From the NCBI GenBank assembly GCA_030272585.1, contig BSYQ01000008.1, positions 5,022,001 through 5,086,000 on the forward strand: DNA of 64,000 nt, read 5' to 3'. The notes beneath the pieces were generated by a model. The model did not search any database and was not told where the DNA came from. It saw only the letters and a program-made list of their open reading frames with translations. The translations under genes and the position numbers were made by a program. This DNA is from Bryopsis sp. KO-2023 (Eukaryota; Chlorophyta; Ulvophyceae; Bryopsidales; Bryopsidaceae). Shown in pieces: positions 10,368 through 21,210 of this stretch; positions within the stretch are counted from its first letter, which is position 1, and the number at the start of each line of letters is the position of its first letter.

Positions 10368-10574
10368 TGTTGATTGTACGCGATCGAATTAGTGGATCGC
10401 ATATGGCGTTTCGCATACCTGACAGAAACTAGGGGAACATATAAGGAAAGACCGTGATACTTTGGATAACTCTTCGTGTAAAAGCGATTGGTTCAATGCG
10501 TGTTTCCTAGACTTTCGTAAGAAGTCGGGTCGAACTGTCCCCGACTGAGTCTCAACCAAGGAACACCATCAACA
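10368..10574 (+). repeat. 5' LTR of the TRIM-like element
   Basis: 207 bases, TGTTGATTG to CATCAACA, almost identical to 20436-20642. Confidence 0.92.
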
Positions 10575-10591
10575 TGGTTTCGGAGCCGAAG
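10575..10591 (+). promoter_or_regulatory. primer-binding site of the TRIM-like element
   Basis: TGGTTTCGGAGCCGAAG starts directly after the LTR. Its first 12 bases recur in the two other LTR elements of the window. Confidence 0.8.
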
Positions 10592-11278
10592 TGACGCTTC
10601 CTGGGCGATCGTCCCTGTGACCAGCGTGAGCAACATGTCGACAACAATCCCAGGAGCGAGTCCAAGTCGAGCCTTTGCACTTGAAGTTCGACCTCACCCC
10701 CGACGTTTCCTATTTCTGGAAGGACGTCCACAGTGGACGAGAGTCGCTCGGCTGAGGACGGAAGCAGTAAGACCTGGAGTAACAATGGACGTGAGCGCGC
10801 GTGCGTCACATCGGCAGTTTTCTACCACTGAAACGACACCTGACACCAAAAGAGTCGACCAGATATCACAGTCCCCGCCAGAGAAGAGCGTGGGACGTCA
10901 AGAGTGATGCGACTGGGCGGGTGGGCGTTGGGAGTTTGAAAACTGACCGACAGAGACGTTTTTTGACGACCTGGAATCGACGTATCAACGTAGTCGTGGC
11001 CTGAGCGACGCAGGACAAAAAAGTCAGGTTTGGGGTCGAGAGTGGAGTGAAATTATGATGCGGTACAATGTGGGTTTATTTTTTCCATGCATGGATTTAT
11101 GGGGTCCTTGTTTTTGGAATGGTCCATCGTTGTGTTTTGCGACCTTTTTGGTTTTTTCTGAAGTTATCACGTGGGAACCGTGAGCGTTGGGAGTTTTTTT
11201 GGATTTCGATTATTTTTTTCCTTTCGGGGCTTTCAGGTTTTTTTTTCTTTCGGAGTTCTACAGTTCCAGGTGGGTGGG

Positions 11279-11872
11279 TGTAACGGTTGGTTATCGCAGC
11301 ACTCGAGCTGGAACTACAAGAGTAGTTGCCATGCTTCCTGTTGCTGAAAAAGGGAAGGTTGCAAGAGTGCAACGTGTAGGAGCAGCGTGCGAGAGTGCGG
11401 CGTGTAGGAGTGCAGCGTGCAGCGGTGCAGCGTGCAGCGGTGGATGCAGCGTGCAGCGGTGCAGCGGTGTAGAGGTGCAGAGGTACAGAGGTGCAGTAGT
11501 GCGACACCCTTGGAGTCACGACTACAACCAAGCTCGATGGAGTTTGATGGATGATGATGTGGCAGCCATCAAAGTCGAGTTGTCAATTGGACGTGTGAGT
11601 TGAACTCACTGAGTTCTCGTGGAATAGGGGCACGTTCACAGTTGAGGTGGCAAGGAGATGTGTGAATTCCTAGTGAATAGTGACACGTCGACAGGAACAA
11701 AGGGTTTGATGGGCTGTGGCGCTAGGGTATAAGAGTTTGGAAGGAAAAGGTCGTTGTATCTTCTTTATAACTTTATTCGTGTAAGGAAGTTCTATCTAAC
11801 GAGACGCTTGAGGAAGGCACTCGTCCTCCTCTAGGAGGGCGAGGGGACCTTGAAAAAAGTAGCCTCGTTTCA
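11279..11872 (+). repeat. 5' LTR of the LARD-like element
   Basis: 594 bases, TG...CA ends. It contains an irregular array of GTGCAGCG-type units at about 11387-11495 and a TATA-like GGGTATAAG near 11725. Confidence 0.92.
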
Positions 11873-11873
11873 T

Positions 11874-11885
11874 TGGTTTCGGAGC
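11874..11885 (+). promoter_or_regulatory. primer-binding site of the LARD-like element
   Basis: TGGTTTCGGAGC one base after the LTR, the same 12-mer as at 10575 and (minus strand) 3613-3624. Confidence 0.8.
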
Positions 11886-12194
11886 GAAGGCGCAATAAGT
11901 GTTACTTATTGTGCGACCCTGTGTGGCAAAGTGGAGTAAGGGGTCTAAGAGCAGCGCTAATGGTGCGACCACAAGAGCAGAACGCGAGCAGCTATGGAAG
12001 CAACTCGAGTATGGACGACTAAGACCCTCGAGAAGAGGAGCGTTGCAAAGGAAAGAGGCCACCCACCACAACTGACCCTTTCGACTAGATTGGGAAAGCG
12101 ATCTATAGTGGTGATGGTGGTGGCATCGAAAGCGTGCTTTGAAGAAGCCTGGAAAAGGTGATCGCCAGCGAGGACGACAAAGAAGACGGCCCGT

Positions 12195-12520
12195 GGCCAA
12201 AAGTGTCGTCGTCGAACCAGGGCCAGCATTCTCGTCGTCGAACCAGGACCAGAAGTATCGTCGTCGAACCAGGGACAGAGGTGTCATCACCGGACCTGTC
12301 TCTGACTATTGGTTTCGAGTTTCTTGAACGACGAAGAGGTTGGACCAAGCCTGTACTACGTAAAAGTGACGCGCGTGAGCATGGAAGCGCAAGTTCGTGG
12401 AAGCCCAACAGTGTGACCTTCCAAGAGAGTTGCAGGTCGTGAGGAACGACTGCGCAGTGTGACCCACCAAGAGAGTCGCAGATCGTGAGGAACGACTGCA
12501 CAGTGTGAGCTAGCTTTCGT
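12195..12520 (+). repeat. short direct repeats in the LARD interior
   Basis: CGTCGTCGAACCAGG-type units repeat three times at about 12207-12275. A unit of about 57 bases containing GTGAGGAACGACTGC is duplicated at about 12395-12510. No coding signal is seen. Confidence 0.6.
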
Positions 12521-12739
12521 GTCAGCAGGAACAACTGGAGCCTGCGAAGTTTTGGGGGCAGAGGTCGTACCATGACGAGTCGTCAGTGCCGACCCCCCCT
12601 TTCTGACAGCATTTGACTGCAAGTGACTGGCTCGCCCAAGTCGCGTGGGTCGCTAGAGAGCGCCCACCCAGTCGCTGGGATCAGCGCAAGGCTGACAAGC
12701 GAAAGATCTCACACCCTACAGGGGTAACCTAAGATCTGA

Positions 12740-12960
12740 GGTTTTCCTCTTTTGAGGATCCCGAAAAGGCAAAGCGGAAAAGCAGCTGTTCAGGCTTCGC
12801 TTAAGGTTCAAAGAGGTCGTTAGACCCTCTGGAAGCACCTATTGGCTGGTCGCTATCGAGCGCCAGGTCAATGAGGCTTTGCTTGAGATCCAGAGAGGGA
12901 GTCGAACCCTCTTAAGCCACCTAACTGGCTGGTCGTTCTATTGTACAAGTCGAGGAGACT
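12740..12960 (+). repeat. degenerate duplication with GCCACCT-ACTGGCTGGTCG core
   Basis: Two related segments, about 12810-12860 and 12890-12945, share an accctct core, a cacctatt/cacctaact segment and ggctggtcg. Their T-arm-like look is discussed among the rejected items. Confidence 0.5.
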
Positions 12961-15900
12961 GTACACAACAGGGCAAACCTCCTTGGGAGGTGAGTTCGAT
13001 ATCGTTGGTGTTGAGAGTGCAGACGATTCTGCATGAAAACAAAGCGATTGTGGAGACACAAACGGAATCCCAATGAAGGGGATGCAGCGAATGTTACATG
13101 CAGCACATTGCAATTTCATTGCAATTACAGCAGATGCAGATGTTGCGATGGAAGCGCAACGACGGAAGAAAGTGGCAGGCGCAAGCCTCGCCTCGGACGC
13201 GAAAAGACGGAGTTACAGAAGGCGTTTGGACACTGACAAGAGTGCAACGCCCTGAGAACACAGGCGCAACATTATCACGAGTGATAAAAGTTGCAGCGCA
13301 TTGAAACAGCATTTTGCAGGAAGTGCGCAAAATGCAGGACGAATCGACACAGAAAATTCGATCGAATGTTGATCGAACAGTTGCAGCGCGACGCCGCAGT
13401 TGCTACTGATAGCCTGAGGGACTGATTGCATGGCGATGGAGCAAAAGGATTGTCGAGATAGTTGGTTGAGCTAGACCACTACTCAGAGGCAGCGACAAGT
13501 ATTCTATTGCGCTATGTTTCGAAGATTACTGAACTGAGCCACACCATTTGAAGGTGGAATGTGCAGTCGACTGTGTTGATGCTGTGTGAGCGCTTTTGGC
13601 AAAGACTTGAGCAGCTTGGAACAATGAATCTCACGCGCACCAGTGATGACGTCAAAGAAAGTGACCCAAGTGCAAAAGCGAACTGCATCAGACTGCGCCA
13701 GTTTGGAGTGACACAAGCGCAAAGGTTAACTCCAAAAGACTACGCAAGTTTGGATTGTGACCTCTGAGGGAAAGTGTGACCACGCGCCAAGCAAAACACG
13801 CCGCATCACCTACAAGGGATGCAGGGCTAATAAGCCAAGCGACAGCAGCGCGAGAGTTTTGTCAAGACGATTCTCAGACAGAAGGAGAAGCGTGACTGCA
13901 GGGAACGCAGTCATCATGGTGTTACAGTTGGCGGTATCGCCGCCACTGGCACAAACAAGGGCATCAAAAACAAGGGACGCCCCAACGAACGTTGCAATCA
14001 ATCCGATTGTTGATGTTGCAAACATGCATCAACGATGGTACTGAAGTCGGCATCGACGACAACAAAGTGAACGGGAAAAGTTCGAAGGATGTCAAAGTCA
14101 ATGATGAGACAGTGGTTGAGGTAGCGCACCAACACACACGAGAGAACCTCTCGAGCGAGGATGCTGTTGAAGCACTGTGTGTGATACCCGCTGGGATCAA
14201 GCGTGCGATCAAGAATTCATGTTACCTCGAGTACATCTGGGGATACCCCAGCGAATTCATATTGACTGCAGCATCTACTGCAAGCAGATTTCGCCGTTCG
14301 AACTGAGTTGTACATGCCGCAGCCATGACGTGTTGTTCGCGCAGACACACGAAACAATACAGTCAATGTGTATCATATTGATTGCGACATACATTGGAGC
14401 ATATGATATGGCAAATATTGCAACGAATGCCAAGGCGCATATTACAGTTATTGATGTGAGAGAAGATCACATCGAAATGTTGAGTCAATACCATCTATAC
14501 TTGCACAAGAGGATGCACATCAAGTGGAAAAATATCGTTATTACTCAAGGAGACATGCAGCAAATGCTACAGGAGCTGTTGAGTGATTATTCTAAGTGTG
14601 CTACAAAGCAAAGAATGATCTCACCTTGGAGATTGTTGCAATACAAAAGTTGCAGCAAGAGAGAACCCATTTGATGCAAAAGGGACTCATGTTCATCCAG
14701 AAGTGGGAGTCGAAGGACATGGCTTGCTGATGATGAACCTCCTCTTTAAGAGTTTGAGAGAGATTGGTGGTATTTTCATCAAACTGAATGAATGCATTTC
14801 TCTTTTCGAAATTCGATGCAGAAATGGACAGATTTTTAGAAATCAAGGCAGAGTATTTGTTTCTCTTTTTGCATTTGATTATACCCACAGAAATGGGAAG
14901 AAAGAGACACCTTTTCACCACTTGCTGAAAAATTTGGATAGCAAATACAAATTTCTGAATGGTTGATGAACTGAGAAGAAAAGAAGTGATCAGGGGATTA
15001 ATCTCTTTCATGCATTTATTTCATATGAGAAAAAAAGGAATGATCTGATTAGTGATGGAAATTTCAGGAGGAAAATGATTTTCTTTTGAAGGTTTCGGGT
15101 CATATGAAAGGTGTTTCAGGCAGAAATCTCTCTGTGGAGTTTTCTGGCTTGATATTGTTGATAGTGGAACTGAAATATTGGAGTCCGATGTGGTGGAAAA
15201 TGGTCAAGGATTTCTGAAAGCTTGTGTTGAATGACAGCTCTGGAAAATACATGGGCTGTGCATTGAAATCCAGTCAAGGACCATGATTTGGTGGATGATA
15301 TTAAGGAGGATCAAGTTTGTGTGCACCAGCCAAGGAGGGCTGAGGTTGACCTAAGAAAGGAAGGTCTCTTCAAGAAAATGAAGGGCACATGTCCCCACAT
15401 CTGGATGGGATAGAAAAGTCTATCAGGTGGAGAAAGAGGATTGGAGAAACGATTGCGATCCGGCTGTTGTTTATGACAGAATGTTGTGAGACTTCTGGAG
15501 ATACAAGAGGATATCAAGCTTGCGAATCAGTTGATTCGAATTTGTATTTGCACCAGTGGTAGAGGGTTGCTTATACTAAAGGCAACACCTCTGGTGGCAA
15601 ATAAACTGGAGGTGAAAGGAGTGGCTACAGCAAGGCCAAGAATACCCCAGTTGCTAAAGGAAAGTGGCCAGAAAAATCGACAGTTCAAGGAACTTGTGAA
15701 CTGCCGGCTCATGTTGATATGAGCTGATGTATGAGGGCCAACAGCTTGAGCAAGAGACCCAAGTGGATCGCAGCCCAAGTGATAAAGGCCCTTAGGCCGT
15801 CGAAACACAGGCGCTTCCCCTTGGGGAAGCACAGGTTCACTAGGAAGATAATTTTTACAGGAGGGCCCCCTGCCCTATAAACCCTGTCGTACATCCTACA

Positions 15901-16544
15901 GCGTACTACAAACCCGAGTGACACTAACACCAAGAATATATCGATACCGTTTCTGCCAATGACACAAAGAGATGATTGTATTCACGGTGGTGAGAGCAAC
16001 CAGTGGCATCAAAGATTTCTGGTGGTGAAGCAATCAAAGGTTTATGGTGTCCACCTCAGAACTTCTGAGTCAGAAGGACATCGGAAGAAGATGCGAGCTT
16101 TGGTGCATTATGATGCAAGCTCAAGGTTGCTGAAGTTGTCTTTTCACCCTTGCCGAGACTTAAGGCCCCAACACAGATGTGTGGAAAGAAGAGGGCATAC
16201 TGTGGATGGTCCAGCCCAGTGATAAATCATGCTTGGTAAGCTGATATTGTCCACATTGGTGTGGATCATTGCTGCAACCTGAAAATTTCAGGAAAATTGC
16301 AAGTGCAAGAGAGTGAAAGCAACAGCCGCTGGAGATGGCTGAAGTGAGTTTTATGTGGGAGGCATCCCAAGACATACTCAGTCTAGAACTCAATTTTGAG
16401 TTGCTAAGAGATCAGCAAATGGCGTCTTTGGCTGATGTGCAGCTTGGACTGGTCCGGTGTGTGCGCCGCAACCAGGTTTTGCACGTACTACTATGTGAAG
16501 CAAACATTTTGAATGTGGAAACAAGAGCTGCATGCTGCAGCCTG

Positions 16545-16710
16545 CAGCAAACAGCAACAAGGATTTGGCTAAGGGGCTGATGCAGCAACCAAAAGCAAGG
16601 ATTTGGATAAGGGGCTGATGCAGCAAACAAAAGCAAGGATTTGGATAAGGTGCTGATGCAGCAGCCGACAACAAGGAATTGGAACAGAGGGGCTGATGCC
16701 ACAGCCCGCA
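16545..16710 (+). repeat. 38-base tandem repeat in the LARD interior
   Basis: About four units built on GGATTTGG...GGGGCTGATGCAGCA, with starts near 16574, 16612 and 16649. The last unit is diverged. Confidence 0.8.
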
Positions 16711-16894
16711 ACAACTGAGCATCAAGAGTTGCGGCCAAAAGCATTGGCTATGGAGTTCTATAAGGGAAAAACCACTTTTATTTGTGGCAAGAATGCAACT
16801 GCATGCCGAGAGAGATGATACTATCGCGGACATGGAGTGACAAGAGAGCAATCAAGAATGAACAGTAAAATACATATGGAGAAACAACCTGACC

Positions 16895-17330
16895 ACTCAG
16901 AGAGAAGTGCCTTGTGCCACTCTCAGACTAGTGGCGGGGTTGAAGAAAGGGATTGAGGACAGAGTTCCTATGGTAACAAGGAGAGAAGTGCCTTAGGCCA
17001 CTCTCAGAACTTGTGGTGCAGCCGCGCAGAAAAAAAAGGGGTTGAGCGAGAGATCCCCCTAATGAATGAGAAAGTGCTCAGGCTAGGCCGCCTGTACCGA
17101 GTTTCGAGGAGTTGAGACAAGCAAGAACGCACTAAGAACAAGCGAGCCTTGGGCCACTTGTAACGCAATTGAGGGGGCAGAAAGAGCCATAGGCCATTTG
17201 TCACCAAGAAAAGGGAAGAGGGGATGGGTTCCCTCCCGATTCTGAACCAATTGCGAAGCTTAGGAAGAGCCATATGGGCCACCTAAGGTCAGTGCACGAC
17301 TAGAACCTTGAGCCACCTGTAGAAGGTTTG
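16895..17330 (+). repeat. dispersed degenerate GCCTTGGGCCAC motif series
   Basis: Variants of (A/G)GCC(T/A)T(A/G)GGCCACNTG recur about seven times with irregular spacing of roughly 40 to 95 bases (near 16911, 16990, 17084, 17144, 17186, 17267, 17310). The first two sit in longer direct repeats of GAGAGAAGTGCCTT. Confidence 0.55.
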
Positions 17331-18869
17331 AGGAGAGCCGACTCGACGGAGGGCCCCTCCAGATTTCAAGAATTATTAGATCCCTCCAAAAAGCGGTCGA
17401 GCGTTTGCCGCCGCCTCTTGGAGAAACACCCATCAGACGTCAATGGCGCTTGGATAATATCCGCACACACTTTTGCGTCAAACGGGTAGCACCCGTAGGG
17501 GTTGAGAAAACTTCCCCGATGACTTCAGAGTAGGAAGATTGCAAAGGAAGTAGAGCTAACTGGAGCTCCTTCTGTAGGCAATATGGTGGTGTGAACTATA
17601 TTTATAAAATATATGGGATTTATCTTACATCCCGTGAGCTCTCAGGACTGAACGAGCCCACGTACGCCTTGTCTATCGCTTTGACTGGTTGCCGACCATT
17701 AAAAGCAAGGTGAATGGTGCAACACCATTGGTGATGTCAGATTTTCCCAAGCTCAGTGAAGATGTTCAAGAATACAACACTGTGAATGCAACGATTGTGC
17801 TACAATCGATACGGAGAATGGAATTGGATTACCTTGGAAGAAGAACATGCAAGGCTTGCATGTTCCTGGAGGTTCAGAGGAATGGCGAGATCCACTGCCA
17901 CTGAAGTGAAGATTCCTCACTGAAGAATCACAAAAAGCTTCTACTCAATCTCCCTGAGTATATTGCTTCCTTATCTCCGTTGCACAAGACGGCGGTGCAA
18001 TGCCGTGAGTGTGGTTTGTTTCTGAACATTCCCTTCGATATTGATGATTGTTTATATCGTTGTGATCACTCGTGGCAACCTTGATTGCCCCTCACTCAAT
18101 TTTCACTACTATTATTTGGCCAGGGACTGCCTAAAGCTGGTGGGGAGGGGGCTTTCAGCGGGTTTTTCAACACGAGTTCAGTGCAGCAAGTGTATGATTT
18201 TTGGGACATCAGTCTCAAGGCTGATATCATCTTGAGCATATAATTTTTGAGTCTCACTTGTGGGGCTTGATCACTGAGAAAAATGCATATGATTTTGAGT
18301 AGAGACAGTGGGACAGTGGGGCTTGATGAATGGGGACAGAGAAAGGATGGTATGAAAGAAATGGGAAGGAAAAGAGTGGGAGTGAATATTTTATGGATGC
18401 CCACAGAAGGCAGCAAAATTTCTGAAGGGATTGATTGCTATGGAAATTTTCAGGCATCCATTTGGTGCCCCAAATGAAGGGAGCACAAGTAAAAGAAAAA
18501 GAAAAACAAAAATGAGAGCACACCCTCTGGATATTATATTTTATTTTCAGGTGCCTCGTTGGTGGGAGCACATAATTCCAGAGAGGGAAGAACAGTGGAC
18601 ATGGTCGGTTAATTTTCTGATAGCCTTTGAAGGCAATGAAACCAACTGGATGTTTCTATCGAAGTGCTCGGAATCAGGTCAGTTCGTTGACATGAAACTG
18701 ATTCAAATTGATGTTTCAGATGTCTCGAACTTTGTTGGAAGTTAGAACATATGGTGGAGAACAACATGGTTCTCTGACCTATGCTTCTGATGTTTCTGGA
18801 AGTAGCCAGAGGCTACCAAAATTCGACAGCAGTGGAACATGTTGTAATAAACATGGATTAAGGAGAGTA

Positions 18870-19035
18870 CATCGCAGAAATTCTGGAGTGCGATGGAAGT
18901 GCAGAAATTCTGGAGAAAGCTTGATGATCGAGACTGCAGCAGAAATTCTGGAGAAAGCTTGATGATCGAGACTGCAGCAGAAATTCTGGAGAAAGCTTGA
19001 TGATGGAGACTGCAACAGAAATTCTGGAGTACAAT
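18870..19035 (+). repeat. second 38-base tandem repeat in the LARD interior
   Basis: Near-perfect 38-base units beginning GCAGAAATTCTGGAG at 18901, 18939 and 18977, with partial units on both sides. Sequence is unrelated to the 16.6 kb array although the period is the same. Confidence 0.88.
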
Positions 19036-19805
19036 AGAGGTGAAGGAACTTGCAGTTCGGGAAAGCAAACAGCGGGACTCCATGAAAGCTTATGCGCTGT
19101 CGGATCAACAGATCAGAAGCCAAGGAATTAATTGAAGCTTGAATGTTACAAACTGGAGAGTCTCTAGTGGAGACAAATCAGGCTGCCGCATGATGCAGCA
19201 GCAACAATCCATGGGAGTCTCAAGTGATGATAAACGAGGTTGCGTCAGATGCAGCAGCAGCAGCAGCAACAATCCAAATATTGCAAGAAGAGGAGCTCTG
19301 GAAACTCAAGAGCAAAGAGAGGATATTTCAGTGTGCGGAAGAGAGATTTGAAAGAAATAAAATAAAAAAAGAATGCTGATTTTTCAAAAGATTATTCAGT
19401 GACTTGCAGGTGAATGAATGGTTCAAAGAAAGAGCATGATTAGTTGTCCTTTCACCTGGTTTGAGAAAAGATATATATGAGCAAAGGAAAACATTGGTGG
19501 AATACTTGATGGACAGAAGTATATTTCTGGAGTGATACAAGATGATTTTCTGAATGTTAAAGGATTTTCTTTTCAGCCAGATGTTTTTCATTTTCAGTTT
19601 CAGTTTGAAATAGAGAGATGATTTTCTCGATTTTATGGACAAAGCGAAAGAAAATATTATGCCAGTCTCGTACTCTTTTCGTGTTTGGACACTGAAAGAT
19701 ATTCTGATTTGGATTGTGAGATGCCTTATGGATTGTGATACTTTATGCAACGGGTTTTATTTGAGACATGCTCTCCACGGCAGTGTTGGAACTTACTGCC
19801 AACCT

Positions 19806-19817
19806 GGTGGGGAGGAA
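19806..19817 (+). promoter_or_regulatory. polypurine tract of the LARD-like element
   Basis: GGTGGGGAGGAA directly before the 3' LTR, the expected place and composition for the plus-strand primer. Confidence 0.75.
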
Positions 19818-20426
19818 TGTAACGGTTGGTTATCGCAGCACTCGAGCTGGAACTACAAGAGTAGTTGCCATGCTTCCTGCAGCTGAAAAAGGGAAGGTTG
19901 CAAGAGTGCAACGTGTAGGAGCAGCGTGCGAGAGTGCGGCGTGTAGGAGTGCAGCGTGCAGCGGTGCAGCGTGCAGCGGTGGATGCAGCGTGCAGCGGTG
20001 CAGAGGTGCAGCGGTGCAGCGGTGTAGAGGTGCAGAGGTGCAGAGGTGCAGTAGTGCGACACCCTTGGAGTCACGACTACAACCAAGCTCGATGGAGTTT
20101 GATGGATGATGATGTGGCAGCCATCAAAGTCGAGTTGTCAATTGGACGTGTGAGTTGAACTCACTGAGTTCTCGTGGAATAGGGGCACGTTCACAGTTGA
20201 GGTGGCAAGGAGATGTGTGAATTCCTAGTGAATAGTGACACGTCGACAGGAACAAGGGTTTGATGCGCTGTGGCGCTAGGGTATAAGAGTGTGGAAGGAA
20301 AAGGTCGTTGTATCTTCTTTATAACTTTATTCGTGTAAGGAAGTTCTATCTAACGAGACGCTTGAGGAAGGCACTCGTCCTCCTCTAGGAGGGCGAGGGG
20401 ACCTTGAAAAAAGTAGCCTCGTTTCA
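19818..20426 (+). repeat. 3' LTR of the LARD-like element
   Basis: 609 bases, about 99 percent identical to 11279-11872. The length difference lies in the GTGCAGCG array. Confidence 0.92.
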
Positions 20427-20435
20427 GTGGGCCCA

Positions 20436-20642
20436 TGTTGATTGTACGCGATCGAATTAGTGGATCGCATATGGCGTTTCGCATACCTGACAGAAACTAG
20501 GGGAACATATAAGGAAAGACCGTGATACTTTGGATAACTCTTCGTGTAAAAGCGATTGGTTTAATGCGTGTTTCCTAGACTTTCGTAAGAAGTCGGGTCG
20601 AACTGTCCCCGACTGAGTCTCAACCAAGGAACACCATCAACA
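20436..20642 (+). repeat. 3' LTR of the TRIM-like element
   Basis: 207 bases, matching 10368-10574 apart from about one site. It is followed by CTTCC. Confidence 0.92.
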
Positions 20643-20647
20643 CTTCC

Positions 20648-21018
20648 TCTCGTGGTGCGCTTGTCGTGTTTCGCTGGCGTAAGAGTTTGCCTTGACTGCG
20701 TTTTAGCTGGCAGACTAGACTGAGCGAAGTTTAGTTCGCTGGAGAGTCTAGTCGGCGAGGTACTCTGCGCTGTCCATAGGTGACCGGCCAGTTGTCGACA
20801 ACACCTCCAAGAGAGCGTACAAGCCACGGGGGCCAGTGTGTCAACCTTGTTCGAGAGTCGAACTCGAATACTCAGAGTAGAGTGCCACCATCAAGGTTTC
20901 AACCAGGCAATTACTGGAATTGCGGTATATGATTGATCTTGAGGTGTAATATCCCAGAAATGTCCTGGAAATGTGATTGTAGTATCTCTGTACTTTGACT
21001 GGATTGCATCTTGCACCG
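20648..21018. other. no gene; one hairpin
   Basis: Flank of the nested elements. An inverted repeat with 9-base outer arms (20713-20721 and 20745-20753) and a further complementary inner pair lies here. No frame is supported. Confidence 0.55.
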
Positions 21019-21210
21019 TCACACATGGGGCATTGACAACTTGTCAATGACAAGTCCCCTCGCCGCCACCTGATCGATCTCGACGTTTTCTGGAATTGCG
21101 GCCACCTCATTGACCCCGCCATTTTCTGGACGTCCGCCACGTTTTCGCCACCGTTTGAAAGCGACCACACCCACGGCCACTACGATACACCCAACGATTT
21201 TCTTTTTCAT
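21019..21210 (-). CDS. short membrane-anchor N-terminal exon, paralogue of 24.5 kb
   Basis: The frame begins MKKKIVGCIVVAVGVVAF at 21210. A basic tail KRWRKR, then VNEVAA and IDQVAARGL follow, to a stop at 21019. The N-terminus is one hydrophobic helix flanked by lysines and arginines, as in a signal anchor. The block at 24382-24557 reads MKRKVISLIVVTIGVATA with RRFFRRKR and INHMAARGL, so the two are homologous; their upstream DNA (21250-21430 and 24625-24725) is also alignable. The gene may continue through a splice site before the stop. Family unknown. It could be a short protein or a remnant exon. Confidence 0.5.
   Translation of the reverse strand: MKKKIVGCIVVAVGVVAFKRWRKRGGRPENGGVNEVAAIPENVEIDQVAARGLVIDKLSMPHV

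Larger units (their letters stand above)
11279..20426 (+). mobile_element. inner LARD-like LTR retrotransposon, 9.1 kb, nested in the TRIM
   Basis: Direct repeats of 594 and 609 bases (11279-11872 and 19818-20426) start TGTAACGG and end GTTTCA. They are flanked by the perfect duplication GTGGG (11274-11278 and 20427-20431). A primer-binding site (11874-11885) and a polypurine tract (19806-19817) sit just inside. The 7.9 kb interior shows no gag, protease, integrase or RT motif in any frame, only short frames and degenerate repeats. This fits a large retrotransposon derivative (LARD), moved in trans. The LTRs differ by roughly five substitutions and two length changes, so it is recent. It landed in the polypurine tract of the outer element. 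Structurally whole, non-coding. Confidence 0.88.
10368..20642 (+). mobile_element. outer TRIM-like LTR element, split by a nested insertion
   Basis: Two 207-base direct repeats (10368-10574 and 20436-20642) begin TGTTGA and end TCAACA. They are flanked by the perfect 5-base duplication CTTCC (10363-10367 and 20643-20647). Removing the nested element leaves about 1.1 kb: LTR, 700 bases of internal sequence (10575-11278), a few bases of polypurine tract and the second LTR. That size without gag or pol is typical of terminal-repeat retrotransposons in miniature (TRIM). The two LTRs differ at about one site, so the insertion is young. Orientation follows from the primer-binding site at 10575. Structurally complete apart from the nested insertion. 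It depends on proteins of another element. Confidence 0.88.

Noticed and set aside
12890-12925. GGAGTCGAACCCTC, looking like a tRNA T-arm
   Set aside because: No matching acceptor, D or anticodon stems could be laid out, and the segment is one of several degenerate repeats of the LARD interior.
16390-16851. 153-codon minus-strand frame in the LARD interior
   Set aside because: Much of it is translation of the 38-base tandem repeat (LLHQPLxQI). No gag or pol similarity.
16545-19035. Tandem arrays considered as a CRISPR-like array
   Set aside because: Repeats are contiguous without unique spacers, inside a eukaryotic retroelement.
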